Part shown: positions 49,620-63,800 of the stretch, piece by piece
Position numbering within the stretch: the stretch's first letter is position 1
Layout of the letters: each line of letters starts with the position of its first letter
From: Xestospongia bergquistia
Taxonomy: Eukaryota > Porifera > Demospongiae > Haplosclerida > Petrosiidae
Length of the DNA: 64,000 nt
Assembly: GCA_963965975.1 (NCBI GenBank)
Contig: OZ014422.1
Location: forward strand, 4,363,155-4,427,154
Direction of reading: 5' to 3'
Translations under genes and position numbers: made by a program
Notes under the pieces: generated by a model
The model's database searches: none
Told to the model about the DNA's origin: nothing
The model's input: only the letters and a program-made list of their open reading frames with translations

Positions 49620-52600
49620 TAAAGACTTTATAAGGTTTAGACTATTGAGTAAATTTTATAAATTAAACTGCTCAGTCTAAAGGACTGTATGGGACTAACT
49701 AAATAAACTGCTATTAACAGTTTAGTAAGTTGGTTTCCATTAACACTTTAAGACTTTAAATTAAAGAGTTTAGAAGGTTTAGACTATTGATTGAATTTTA
49801 TAATGTAGACAGCTCCGTTTAAAGGACTCTATGAAACTAAATAAATAAACTGCTTTTAACAGTTTAGTAAGTTGGTTTGCATTAACACTCTAAAGTCTTT
49901 AATTTAAAGAGGTTAGAAGGTTTTGACTATTGAGTGAAGTTTATAATGTAAACAGCTCAGTCTAAAGGACTCTATGGGACTAACTATATAAACTGTTATT
50001 AACAGTTTAGCAAGTTGGTCTGCGTTAACACTCTAAAGTCTTTAATTTAAAGACGTTAGAATGTTTAGACTATTGAGTGAAGTTTATAAAGTAAGCAGCT
50101 CAGTTTAAAGGACACTATGAAACTAAATAAATAAACTGCTTTTAACAGTTTAGTAAGTTTGTTTGCATTAATACTCCAAAGTCTTTAATTTAAAGACTTT
50201 AGAAGGTTTAGACTATTAAGTGAAGTTTTTAAAGTAAACAGCTCATTCTAAAGGACTCTATGGGACTAACTAAATATACCGCTATTAACAATTTAGTAAG
50301 TTGATTTGCATGAAAACTCTAAAGTCTTTAATTTAAAGAATTTTGAAGGTTTAGAGTACTTGGTAAATTTCATAAAGTAAACTGGTCAGTCTAAAGGACT
50401 CTATGGGACTAACTAAATAAACTGCTATTAACAGTTTAGTAAGTTGGTTTGCATGAACACTCTAAAGTCTTTAATTCAAAGAGTTTAGAAAGTTTAGACT
50501 ATTGAGTGAAGTTTATAATCTAAACAGCTCAGTCTAAAGGACTCTGTGGGTCTAACTAAATAAACTGTTATTAACAGTTTAGCAAGTTGGTTTGCTTTAA
50601 CACTCTAAAGTCTTTAATTTAAAGACGTTAGAAGGTTTAGACTATTGAGTGAAGTTTATAAAGTAAGCAGCTCAGATTAAAGGACTCTATGAAACTAAAT
50701 AAATAAACTGCTTTTAACAGTTTATTAAGTTAGTTTGCATTAACACTCTAAAGTCTTTAATTTAAAGACTTTATAAGGTTTAGACTATTGAGTGAAGTTT
50801 TTAAGGTAAACAACTCAGTCTAAAGGACTCTATGGGAGTAACTAAATAAACCGCTATTAACAGTTTAGTAAGTTGATTTGCATTAACACTCTAAAGTCTT
50901 TGAATTAAAGAATTTAGAAGGTTTAGAGTACTTAGTAAATTTTGTAAAGTAAACAGGTCGGTCTAAAGGACTCTATGGGACTAACTAAATAAACTGCTAT
51001 TTAGAGTTTAGTAAGTTGGTTTGCATTAACACTCTAAAGTCTTTAATTTAAAGACTTTAAAAGGTTTAGACTATTGAGTGAAGTTTATAATGTAAACAGC
51101 TCAGTCTAAAGGACTCTATGAAGCTAAATATATAAACTGCTATTAACAGTTTAGTAAGTTGGTTTGCATTAACACTCTAAAGTCTTTAATTTAAAGACTT
51201 TAGAATTTTAGACTATTGAGTGAAGTTTATAAAGTAAACAGCTCTGTATAAAGGACTCTATGAAACTAAATAAATAAACTGCTATTAAAAATGTTTAGTA
51301 AGTTGGTTTGCATTAACACTCTAAAGTCTTTAATTTAAAGACTTTAGAAGGTTTAGACTATTGAGTGAAGTTTATAAAGAAAATAGCTCAGTCTAAAGGA
51401 CTCGATGGGACTAACTAAGTAAACTGCTATTAACAGTTTAGTAAGATATTTTGCATTAACTGTCTAAAGTCTTTAAATTAAAGTGTATAGAAGGTTTAGA
51501 CTATTGAGTGAAGTTTATAAAGTAAAGAGCTTAGTCTAAAGGACTCGATGGGACTAAGTAAATAAACTATTATTAACAGATTAGCAAGTTGGTTTGCATT
51601 AACAATCTACAGTCTTTAATTTAAAGACTTTTTAAGGTTTAGACAATTCAGCAAATTTTATAAAGTAAACTGCTCATTCTAAAGCACTGTATGGGACTAA
51701 CGAAAGAACTGTATTAACAGTTTAGTAAGTTTGTTTGCATTAACACTCTAAAGTCTTTAATTTAAAGACGTCAGAAGGTTTAGACTATTGAGTGAAGTTT
51801 ATAATGTAAACAGATCAGTCTGAAGGACTCTGTGAAACTAAATAAATAAACTGCTTTTAACAGTTTAGTAAGTTTGTTTACATTAACACTCTAAAGTCTT
51901 TAATTTAAAGACTTTAGAAGGTTTAGACTATTGAGTGAAGTTTTACAAGTAAACAGCTCAGTCAGAAGGACACTATGGGACTAACTAAATAAACCGCTAT
52001 TAACAGTTTAGTAAGTTGATTCGCATTAACACTCTAAAGTCTTTAATTTAAAGAATTTATAAGGTTTAGAGTACTTAGTGAATTTTATAAAGGAAACAGC
52101 TCAGTCTAAAGGACTCTATGGGACTAACTAAATAAACTGCTATTAACAGTTTAGTAAGTTTGTTTGCATTAATACTCTAAAGTCTTTAATTTAAAGACTT
52201 TAGAAATTTGTGACTATTGAGTGAAGTTTATAAAGTAAACAGCTCTGTATAAAGGACTCTATGAAACTAAATAAATAAACTGCTATTAAAAGTTTAGTAA
52301 GTTGGTTTGCATTAACACTCTAAAGTCTTTAATTTAAAGACTTTAGAAGGTTTAGACTATTGAGTGAAGTTTATAAAGAAAATAGCTCAGTCTAAAGGAC
52401 TCTATTGGACTAACTAAGTAAACTGCTATTAACAGTTTAGTAAGATGTTGTCCATTAAAACTCTAAAGCCTTTAAATTAAAGTGTTTAGAAGGTTTAGGC
52501 TATTGAGTGAAGTTTATAAAGTAAACTGGTCAGTCTAAAGGACTCTATGGGACTAACTAAATAAACTGCTATTAACAGTTTAGTAAGTTGGTTTGCATTA

Positions 52601-54711
52601 ACCCTCTAAAGTCTTTAATTTAAAGAGTTTAGATGGTATTGACTATTGAGTGAAGTTTATAATGTAAACAGCTCAGTCTAAAGGACTCTATGGGACTAAC
52701 TAAATGAACTGTTATTAACAGTTTAGCAAGTTTGTCGGCATTAATACTCTACAGTCTTTAATTTAAAGGCGATAGAAGGTTTAGACTATTGAGTGAAGTT
52801 TATAAAGTAAGCAGCTCAGTTTAAAGGACTCTATGAAACTGAATCAATAAACTGCTTTTAACAATTTAGTAAGTTGTTTCGTATTAACACTCCAAAGTCT
52901 TTAATTTAAAGACTTCAGAACGTTTGGACTATTGAGTGAAGTTTATAAAGTAAAGAGCTTAGTCTAAAGGACTCTATGGGACTAAGTAAATAAACTGTTA
53001 TTAACAGTTTAGTAAGTTGGTTTGCATTAACACTTTAAAGTCTTTAATTTAAAGACTTTAGAAGGTTTAGACTATTGAGTGAAGTTTTTAAAGTAAACAG
53101 CTCAGTCTAAAGGACTCTATGGGACTAACTAAATAAACCGCTATGAACAATTTAGTAAGTTGATTTGCATTGACACTCTAAAGTCTTTCATTTAAAGAAT
53201 TTAGAAGTTTTAGAGTACTTAGTAAATTTTATAAAGTAAACTGGTCAGTCTAAAGGACTCTATGGGACTAACTAAATAAACTGCTATTAACAGTTTAGTA
53301 AGTTGGTTTGCATTAACCCTCTAAAGTCTTTATTTTAAAAAGTTTAGAAGGTTTTGACTATTGAGTGAAGTTTATAATGTAAACAGCTCAGTCTAAAGGA
53401 CTCTATGTGACTAACTAAATAAACTGTTATTAACAGTTTAGCAAGTTAGTCTGCATTAGCACTCTAAAGTCTTTAATTTAAAGACGTTAGAAGGTTTAGA
53501 GTATTGAGTGAAGTTTATAAAGTAAGCAGCTCAGTTTAAAGGACTCTATGAAACTACATAAATAAACTTCTTTCAACAGTTTATTAAGTTGGTTTGTATT
53601 AACACTCCAAAGTCTTTAATTTAAAGACTTTAGAAGGTTTAGACTGTTGAGTGAAGTTTTTAAAGTAAACAGCTCATTCTAAAGGACTCTATGGGACTAA
53701 CTAAATATACCACTATTAACAATTTAGTAAGTTGATTTGCATGAACATTCTAAAGTCTTTAATTTAAAGAATTTTTAAGGTTTAGGGGACTTAGCAAATT
53801 TTATAAAGTAAACTGGTCAGTCTAAAGGACTCTACGGGACTAACTAAATAATCTGCTATTAACAGTTTAGTAAGTTTGTTTGCCTGAACACTCTAAAGTC
53901 TTTAATTCAAAGAGTTTAGAAGGTTTAGACTATTGAGTGAAGTTTATAACGTAAACAGCTCAGTATAAAGGACTCTATGGGACTAACTAAATAAACTGTT
54001 ATTAACAGTTTAGCAAGTTGGTTTCCATTAACACTCTAAAGTCTTCAATTTAAAGACGTTAGAAGTTTAGACTATTGAGTGAAGTTTATAAAGTAAACAG
54101 CTCAGTTTAAAAAACTCTACGAAACTAAATAAATAAACTGCTTTTAACAGTTTAGTAAGTTGGTTTGCATTAACACTCTAAAGTCTTTAATTTAAAGACT
54201 TCAGAAGGTTTAGACTATTGAGTGAACTTTTTAAAGTAAACAGCTCAGTCTAAAGGACTCTATGGGACTAACTAAATAAACCGCTATTAACAGTTTAGTA
54301 AGTTGATTTGCATTAACACTCTAAAGTCTTTAATTTAAAGAATTTAGAAGGTTTAGAGTACTTAGTATATTTTGTAAAGTAAACTGGTCAGTCTAAAGGA
54401 CTCTATGGAACTAACTAAGTATCCTGCTATTAACAGTTTAGTAAGTTGGTTAGCATTAACACTCTAAAGTCTTTAATTTAAAGACTTTTGAAGATTTAGA
54501 CTATTGAGTGAAGTTTATAATGTAAACAGCTCAGTCTAAAGGACTCTATCAAGCTAAATATATAAACTTCCAGTAACAGTTTAGTAAGTTTGTTTGCATT
54601 AACTCTCTAAAGTCTTTAATTTAAAGACTTTAGAAGGTTTAGACTATTGAGTGAAGTTTATAAAGTAAACAGCTCAGTTTAAAGGACTCTATGGGACTAA
54701 ATAAATAAACT
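49620..54711. repeat. Large dispersed duplicate R1
   Basis: Positions 49620-52090 match 57767-60237 at an offset of about 8147 bp, and 52090-54711 match 61380-64000 at 9290 bp. Markers include GTAGACAGCTCCGTTTAAAG (49805 and 57952), GTATTAACAG after GGGACTAACGAAAGAA, ACTCTAAAGCCTTTAAATTA (52460 and 61750) and AAAGGCGATAGAAGG (about 52764 and 62055). Confidence 0.8.
53306..54448. repeat. Two copies of a 4-monomer D-A-B-C unit
   Basis: Monomer classes run D-A-B-C-D-A-B-C over eight monomers (1143 bp). D has GTTTATAATGTAAAC and CTGTTATTAACAGTTTAGCAAG. A has GACGTTAG and CAGTTTAAAGG. B has TTTTTAAAGTAAACAG followed by TTGATTTGC. C has GACTTAG or GTACTTAG with AAACTGGTCAG. The unit is about 572 bp. 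Confidence 0.8.
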
Positions 54712-56130
54712 GCTATTAACAGTTTAGTAAGTTGGTTTGCATGAACACTCTAAAGTCTTTAATTTAAAGACTTCAGAATCTTTAGACTATTGAGTGAAGT
54801 TTATAAAGTAAACAGCTCTGTATAGAGGACTCTATGAAACTAAATAAATAAACGGCTATTAAAAGCTTAGTAAGTTGGTTGGCATTAACACTCTAAAGTC
54901 TTTAATTTAAAGACTTTAGAAGGTTTAGACTATTGAGTGAAGTTTATAAAGAAAATAGCTGAATCTAAAGGACTCTATTGCACTAACTAAGTAAACTACT
55001 ATTAACAGTTTAGTAAGATATTTTGCATTAACAGTCTAAAGTCTTTAAATTAAAGTGTATAGAAGGTTTAGACTATTGAGTGAAGTTTATAATGTAGACA
55101 GCTCAGTTTAAAGGATTCTATGGTACTAACTAAATAAACTGTTATTAACAGTTTAGCAAGTTGGTTTGCATTAACACTCTAAAGTCTTTAATTTAAAGAC
55201 GTTAGAAGGTTTAGACGATTGAGTGAAGTTTATAAAGTAAACAGCTCAGTTTAAAGGACTCTATGAAACTAAATAAATAAACTACTTTTAACAGTTTAGT
55301 AAGTTGGCTTGCATTAACACTCTAAAGTCTTTAATTTAAAGACTTTAGAAGGTTTAGACTATTGAGTGAAGTTTATAAAGTAAACAGCTCAGTCTAAAGG
55401 ACTCTATGGGACTAACTAAATAAACCGCTATTAACAGTTTAGTAAGTTTATTTGCATTAACACTCTAAAGTCTTTAATTTAAAGAAAATAGAAGGTTTGG
55501 AATACTGAGTAAATTTTATAAAGTAAACTGGTCAGTCTAAAGGACTCTATGGGACTATCTAAATAAACTGCTATTAACTGTTTAGAAAGTTTGTTTGCAT
55601 TAACTCTCTAAAGTCTTTAATTTAAAGACTTTAGAAGGTTTAGACTATTGTTGAAGTTTATAAAGTAAACAGCTCAGTGTAAAGGACTCTATGGGACTAA
55701 CTAAATAAACTGTTATTAACAGTTTAGCAAGTTAGTTTGCATTAACACTCTAAAGTCTTTAATTTAAAGACGTTAGAACGTTTAGACTATTGAGTGAAGT
55801 TTACAAAGTAAACAGCTCAGTTTAAAGGAGTCTGTGAAACTAAAGAAATAATCTGCTTTTAACGGTTTAGTAAGTTCGTTTGCATTAAGACTCTAAAGAC
55901 TTTAATTTAAAGACTTCAGAAGTTTAGACTATTGAGTGAAGTTTTAAAAGTAAACTGCTCAATCTAAAGGACTCTATGGGACTAACTAAATAAACCGCTA
56001 TTAACAGTTTAGTAAGTTGATTTGCATTAACACTCTAAAGTCTTTAATTTAAAGAATTTAGAAGGTTTAGAGAACTTAGTGAATGTTATAAAGTAAACTG
56101 GTCAGTCTAAAGGACTCTATGGGACTAACT

Positions 56131-56988
56131 AAAAAAACTGATATTAACAGTTTAGTAAGTTTGTTTGCATTAACACTCTAAAGTCTTTAATTTAAAGACT
56201 TTAGAAGGTTTAGACTATTGAGTGAATTTTATAATGTAAACAGCTCAGTCTAATGGACTCTATGAAGCTAAATAAATAAACTGCTATTAACAGTTTAGTA
56301 AGTTGGTTTGCATTAACACTCTAAAGTCTTTAATTTAAAGACTTTAGAAATTTGTGACTGTTGAGTGAAGTTTGTAAAGTAAACAGCTTTGTATAAAGGA
56401 CTCTATGAAACTAAATAAATAAACTGCTATTAAAAGTTTAGTAAGTTGGTTTGCATTATCACTCTACAGTCTTTAATTTAAAGACTTTAGAAGGTTTAGA
56501 CTATTGAGTGAATTTTATAAAGAAAATAGCTCAGTCTAAACGACTCTATTGGACTTTCTAAGTAAACTGCCATTAACAGTTTAGTAAAATGTTTTGCATT
56601 AACACTCTAAAGTCTTTAAATTAAAGTGTTTAAAAGGTTTAGATTATTGAGTGAATTTTATAAAGTAAAGAGCTTAGTCTAAAGGACTCTATGGGACTAT
56701 GTAGATAAACTGTTATTAACAGTTTAGTAAGTTGGTTTGCATTAACACTCTAAAGTCTATAATTTAAAGACTTTATAAGGTTTAGACTATTGAGTAAATT
56801 TTATAAAGTAAAGTGCTCATTCTAAAGGACAGTATGGGACTAACTAAATAAACTGCTATTAACAGTTTAGTAAGTTTGTTTGCATTAACTCTCTAAAGTC
56901 TTTAATTTAAAGACTTTATAAGCTTTAGACTATTGAGGAAATTTTATAAATTAAACTGCTCATTCTAAAGGACTGTATGGGACTAACT
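56131..56988. repeat. 6-monomer tandem duplication, copy 1 (858 bp)
   Basis: It is repeated at 56989-57846 with an offset of exactly 6 x 143 bp. The rare marker AACTAAAAAAACTGATATTA occurs at 56127 and 56985; others are GACTGTTGAGTGAAGTTTGT, TTTCTAAGTAAACTGCCATT and CTATGTAGATAAACTG. Confidence 0.88.
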
Positions 56989-57846
56989 AAAAAAACTGAT
57001 ATTAACAGTTTAGTAAGTTTGTTTGCATTAACACTCTAAAGTCTTTAATTTAAAGACTTTAGAAGGTTTAGACTATTGAGTGAATTTTATAATGTAAACA
57101 GCTCAGTCTAAAGGACTCTATGAAGCTAAATAAATAAACTGCTATTAACAGTTTAGTAAGTTGGTTTGCATTAACACTCTAAAGTCTTTAATTTAAAGAC
57201 TTTAGAAATTTGTGACTGTTGAGTGAAGTTTGTAAAGTAAACAGCTCTGTATAAAGGACTCTATGAAACTAAATAAATAAACTGCTATTAAAAGTTTAGT
57301 AAGTTGGTTTGCATTAACACTCTACAGTCTTTAATTTAAAGACTTTAGAAGGTTTAGACTATTGAGTGAAGTTTATAAAGAAAATAGCTCAGTCTAAAGG
57401 ACTCTATGGGACTTTCTAAGTAAACTGCCATTAACAGTTTAGTAAAATTTTTTGCATTAACACTCTAAAGTCTTTAAATTAAAGTGTTTAAAAGGTTTAG
57501 ATTATTGAGTGAATTTTATAAAGTAAAGAGCTTAGTCTAAAGGAATCTATGGGACTATGTAGATAAACTGTTATTAACAGTTTAGTAAGTTTGTTTGCAT
57601 TAACCCTCTAAAGTCTATAATTTAAAGACTTTATAAGGTTTAGACTATTGAGTAAATTTTATAAAGTAAACTGCTCATTCTAAAGGACAGTATGGGACTA
57701 ACTAAATAAACTGCTATTAACAGTTTAGTAAGTTGGTTTGCATTAACTCTCTAAAGTCTTTAATTTAAAGACTTTATAAGGTTTAGACTATTGAGGAAAT
57801 TTTATAAATTAAACTGCTCATTCTAAAGGACTGTATGGGACTAACT
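56989..57846. repeat. 6-monomer tandem duplication, copy 2 (858 bp)
   Basis: This is the direct copy of 56131-56988 with few substitutions (for example AGTCTAATGG against AGTCTAAAGG). It ends where R2 begins. Confidence 0.88.
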
Positions 57847-60800
57847 AAATAAACTGCTATTAACAGTTTAGTAAGTTGGTTTCCATTAACACTCTCAAGA
57901 CTTTAAATTAAAGAGTTTAGAAGGTTTAGACTATTGACTGAATTTTATAATGTAGACAGCTCCGTTTAAAGGACTCTATGAAACTAAATAAATAAACTGC
58001 TTTTAACAGTTTAGTAAGTTGGTTTGCATTAACACTCTAAAGTCTTTAATTTAAAGAGTTTAGAAGGTTTTGACTATTGAGTGAAATTTGTAATGTAAAC
58101 AGCTCAGTCTGAAGGACTCTATGGGACTAACTAAATAAACTGTTATTAACAGTTTAGCAAGTTAGTCTGCATTAACACTCTAAAGTCTTTAATTCAAAGA
58201 CGTTAGAAGGTTTAGACTATTGAGTGAAGTTTATAAAGTAAGCAGCTCAGTATAAAGGACTCTATGAAACTAAATAAATAAACTGCTTTTAACAGTTTAG
58301 TAAGTTTGTTTGCATTAACACTCCAAAGTCTTTAATTTAAAGACTTTAGAAGGTTTAGACTATTAAGTGAAGTTTTTAAAGTAAACAGCTCAGTCTAAAG
58401 GACTCTATGGGACTAACTAAATATACCGCTATTAACAATTTAGTAAGTTGATTTGCATGAAATCTCTAAAGTCTTTAATTTAAAGAATTTTGAAGGTTTA
58501 GAGTACTTGGTAAATTTTATAAAGTAAACTGGTCAGTATAAAGGACTCTATGGGACTAACTAAATAAACTGCTATTAACAGTTTAGTAAGTTGGTTTGCA
58601 TGAACACTCCAAAGTCTTTAATTCAAAGAGTGTAGAAAGTTTAGACTATTGAGTGAAGTTTATAATGTAAACAGCTCAGTGTAAAGGACTCTATGGGACT
58701 AACTAAACAAAATGTTATTAACAGTTTAGGAAGTTGGTTTGCTTTAACACTCTAAAGTCTTTAATTTAAAGACGTTAGAAGGTTTAGACTATTGAGTGAA
58801 GTTTATAAAGTAAACAGCTCAGATTAAAGGACTCTATGAAACTAAATAAATAAACTGCTTTTAACAGTTTAGTAAGTTGGTTTGCATTAACACTCTAAAG
58901 TCTTTAATTTAAAGACTTTAGAAGGTTTAGACTATTGTGTGAAGTTTTTAAGGTAAACAACTCAGTCTAAAGGACTCTATGGGAGTAACTAAATAAACCG
59001 CTATTAACAGTTTAGTAAGTTGATTTGCATTTACACTCTAAAGTCTTTGAATTAAAGAATTTAGAAGGTTTAGAGTACTTAGTAAATTTTGTAAAGTAAA
59101 CAGGTCGGTCTAAAGGACTCTATGGGACTAACTAAATAAACTGCTATTTAGAGTTTAGTAAGTTGGTTTGCATTAACACTCTCAAGTCTTTAATTTAAAG
59201 ACTTTAAAAGGTTTAGACTATTGAGTGAAGGTTATAATGTAAACAGCTCAGTCTAAAGGACTCTATGAAGCTAAATATATAAACTGCTATTAACAGTTTA
59301 GTAAGTTGGTTTGCATTAACACTCTAAAGTCTTTAATTTAAAGACTTTAGAATCTTTAGACTATTGAGTGAAGTTTATAAAGTAAACAGCTCTGTATAAA
59401 GGACTCTATGAAACTAAATAAATAAACTGCTATTAAAAATGTTTAGTAAGTTGGTTTGCATTAACACTCTAAAGTCTTTAATTTAAAGACTTTAGAAGGT
59501 TTAGACTATTGAGTGAAGTTTATAAAGAAAATAGCTCAGTCTAAAGGACTCGATGGGACTAACTAAGTAAACTGCTATTAACAGTTTAGTAAGATATTTT
59601 GCATTAACTGTCTAAAGTCTTTAAATTAAAGTGTATAGAAGGTTTAGACTATTGAGTGAAGTTTATAAAGTAAAGAGCTTAGTCTAAAGGACTCGATGGG
59701 ACTAAGTAAATAAACTATTATTAACAGATTAGCAAGTTGGTTTGCATTAACAATCTAAAGTCTTTAATTTAAAGACTTTTTAAGGTTTAGACTATTGAGC
59801 AAATTTTATAAAGTAAACTGCTCATTCTAAAGCACTGTATGGGACTAACGAAAGAAACTGTATTAACAGTTTAGTAAGTTCGTTTGCATTAACACTCTAA
59901 AGTCTTTAATTTAAAGACGTTAGAAGGTTTAGACTATTGAGTGAAGTTTATAATGTAAACAGCTCAGTCCGAAGAACTCTGTGAAACTAAATAAACAAAC
60001 TGCTTTTAACAGTTTAGTAAGTTTGTTTGCATTAACACTCTAAAGTCTTTAATTTAAAGACTTTAGAAGGTTTAGACTATTGAGTGAAGTTTTACAAGTA
60101 AACAGCTCAGTCAAAAGGACTCTATGGGACTAACTAAATAAACCGCTATTAACTGTTTAGTAAGTTGATTCGCATTAACACTCTAAAGTCTTTAATTAAA
60201 GAATTTAGAAGGTTTAGAGTACTTAGTGAATTTTATAAAGTAAACAGCTCAGTCTAAAGGACTCTATGGGACGAACTAAATAAACTGCTATAAACAGTTT
60301 AGTAAGTTTGTTTGCATTAACACTCTAAAGTCTTTAATTTAAAGACTTTAGAAGGTTTAGACTATTGAGTGAAGTTTATAATGTAAACAGCTCACTCTAA
60401 AGGATTCTATGAAGCTAAATAAATAAACTGCTATTAACAGTATAGTAAGTTTGTTTGCATTAACACTCTAAAGTCTTTAATTTAAAGACTTTAGAAGGTT
60501 TAGACTATTGAGTGAAGTTTATAAAGTAAACAGCTCAGTCTAAAGGACTCTATGGGACTAACTTAATAAACTGCTATTAACAGTTTAGTAAGTTGGTTTG
60601 CATTAACACTCTAAAGTCTTTAATTTAAAGACTTTAGAAATTTGCACTGTTGAGTGAAGTTTATAAAGTAAACAGCTCTGTATAAATGACCCTATGAAAC
60701 TAAATAAATAAACTGCTATCAAAATTTTAGTAAGTTGTTTTGCATTAACACTCTAAGTCTTTAATTTCAAGATGTTAGAAGGTTTAGACTATTGAGTGAA

Positions 60801-63800
60801 GTTTATAAAGTAATCAGCTCAGTTTAAAGGACTCTATGAGACTAAATAATTAAACTGCTTTTAACAGTTGAGTAAGTTGGTTTGTATTAACACTCCAAAG
60901 TATTTAATTTAAAGACTTTAGAAGGTTTAGACCATTGAGTAAAGTTTTCAAAGTAAACAGCTCATTCTAAAGGACTCTACGGGACTAATTAAATAAACCG
61001 CTATTTACAATTTAGTAAGTTGATTTGCATGAACGCTCTAAAGTCTTTAATTTAAAGAATTTTGAAGGTTTTGATTACTTAGTAAATTTTATAAAGTAAA
61101 CTGGTCAGTCTAAAGGACTCTATGGGACTAACTAAATAAACGGCTATTAACAGTTTAGTAAGTTGGTTTGCATTAACACTCTAAACTCTTTAATTTAAAA
61201 ACTTTAGAAGGTTTAGACTATTCAGTGAATTTTATAAAGTAAACAGCTCAGTCTAAAGGACTCTATGAAGCTAAATAAATAAACAGCTATGAACAGTTTA
61301 GTAAGTTGGTTTGCATTAACACTCTAAAGTCTTTAATTTAAAGACTTTAGAAGGTTTAGACTATTGAGTGAAGTTTATAAAGTAAACAGCTCAGTCTAAA
61401 GGACTCTATGGGACTAACTAAATAAACTGCTATTAACAGTTTAGTAAGTTGGTTTGCATTAACACTCTAAAGTCTTTAATTTAAAGACTTTAGACATTTG
61501 TGACTATTGAGTGAAGTTTATAAAGTAAACAACTCTGTATAAAGGACTCTATGAAACTAAATAAATAAACTGCTATTAAAAGTTTAGTAAGTTGGTTTGC
61601 ATTAACTCTCTAAAGTCTTTAATTTAAAGACTTTAGAAGGTTTAGACTATTGAGTGAAGTTTATAAAGAAAATAGCTCAGTCTAAAGGACTCTATTGGAC
61701 TAACTAAGTAAACTGCTATTAACGATTTAGTAAGATGTTTTCCATTAAAACTCTAAAGCCTTTAAATTAAAGTGTTCAGAAGGTTTAGACTATTGAGTGA
61801 AGTTTATAAAGTAAACTGGTCAGTCTAAAGGACTCTATGGGACTAACTAAATAAACTGCTATTAACAGTTTAGTAAGTTGGTTTACATTAACCCTCTAAA
61901 GTCTTTAATTTAAAGAGTTTAGATGGTATTGGCTATTGAGTGAAGTTTATAATGTAAACAGCTCAGTCTAAAGGACTCTATTGGACTAACTAAATGAACT
62001 GTTATTAACAGTTTAGCAAGTTGGTCGGCATTAATACTCTAAAGTCTTTAATTTAAAGGCGATAGAAGGTTTAGACTATTGAGTGAAGTGTATAAAGTAA
62101 GCAGCTCAGTTTAAAGGACTCTATGAAACTACATAAATAAACTGCTTTTAACAATTTAGTAAGTTGTTTCGTATTAACACTCCAAAGTCTTTAATTTAAA
62201 GACTTCAGAAGGTTTAGACTATTGAGTGAAGTTTATAAAGTAAAGAGCTTAGTCTAAAGGACTCTATGGGACTAAGTAAATAAACTGTTATTAACAGTTT
62301 AGTAAGTTGGTTTGCATTAACACTTTAAAGTCTTTAATTTAAAGACTTTAGAAGGTTTAGACTATTGAGTGAAGTTTTTAAAGTAAACAGCTCAGTCTAA
62401 AGGACTCTATGGGACTAACTAAATAAACCGCTATTAACAATTTAGTAAGTTGATTTCCATTGACACTCTAAAGTCTTTCATTTAAAGAATTTAGAAGTTT
62501 TAGAGTACTTAGTAAATTTTATGAAGTAAACTGGTCAGTCTAAAGGACTCTATGGGACTAACTAAATAAACTGCTATTAACAGTTTAGTAAGTTGGTTTG
62601 CATTAAACCTCTAAAGTCTTTATTTTAAAAAGTTTAGAAGGTTTTGACTATTGAGTGAAGTTTATAATGTAAACAGCTCAGTCTAAAGGACTCTATGTGA
62701 CTAACTAAATAAACTGTTATTAACAGTTTAGCAAGTTGGTCTGCATTAACACTCTAAAGTCTTTAATTTAAAGACGTTAGAAGGTTTAGACTATTGAGTG
62801 ATTTTTATAAAGTAAGCAGCTCAGTTTAAAGGACTCTATGAAACTAAATAAATAAACTTCTTTCAACAGTTTATTAAGTTGGTTTGTATTAACACTCCAA
62901 AGTCTTTAATTTAAAGACTTTAGAAGGTTTAGACAATTGAGTGAAGCTTTAAAGTAAACAGCTCAGTCTAAAGGACTCTATGGGACTAACTAAATATACC
63001 ACTATTAACAATTTAGTAAGTTGATTTGCATGAACATTCTAAAGTCTTTAATTTAAAGAATTTTGAAGGTTTAGTGGACTTAGCAAATTTTACAAAGTAA
63101 ACTGGTCAGTCTAAAGGACTCTACGGGACTAACTAAATAATCTGCTATTAACAGTTTAGTAAGTTGGTTTGCCTGAACACTCTAAAGTCTTTAATTCAAA
63201 GAGTTTAGAAGGTTTAGACTATTGAGTGAAGTTTATAATGTAAACAGCTCAGTATAAAGGACTCTATGGGACTAACTAAATAAACTGTTATTAACAGTTT
63301 AGTAAGTTGGTTTCCATTAACACTCTAAAGTCTTCAATTTAAAGACGTTAGAAGTTTAGACTATTGAGTGAAGTTTATAAAGTAAACAGCTCAGTTTAAA
63401 AAACTCTATGAAAGTAAATAAATAAACTGCTTTTAACAGTTTAGTAAGTTGGTTTGCATTAACACTCTAAAGTCTTTAATTTAAAGACTTTAGAAGGTTT
63501 AGACTATTGAGTGAACTTTTTAAAGTAAACAGCTCAGTCTAAAGGACTCTATGGGACTAACTAAATAAACCACTATTAACAGTTTAGTAAGTTGATTTGC
63601 ATTAACACTCTAAAGTCTTTAATTTAAAGAATTTAGAAGGTTTAGAGTACTTAGTATTTTTTGTAAAGTAAACTGGTCAGTCTAACGGACTCTATGGAAC
63701 TAACTAAGTATGCTGCTATTAACAGTTTAGTAAGTTGGTTAGCATTAACACTCTAAAGTCTTTAATTTAAAAACTTTAGAAGATTTAGATTATTGAGTGA

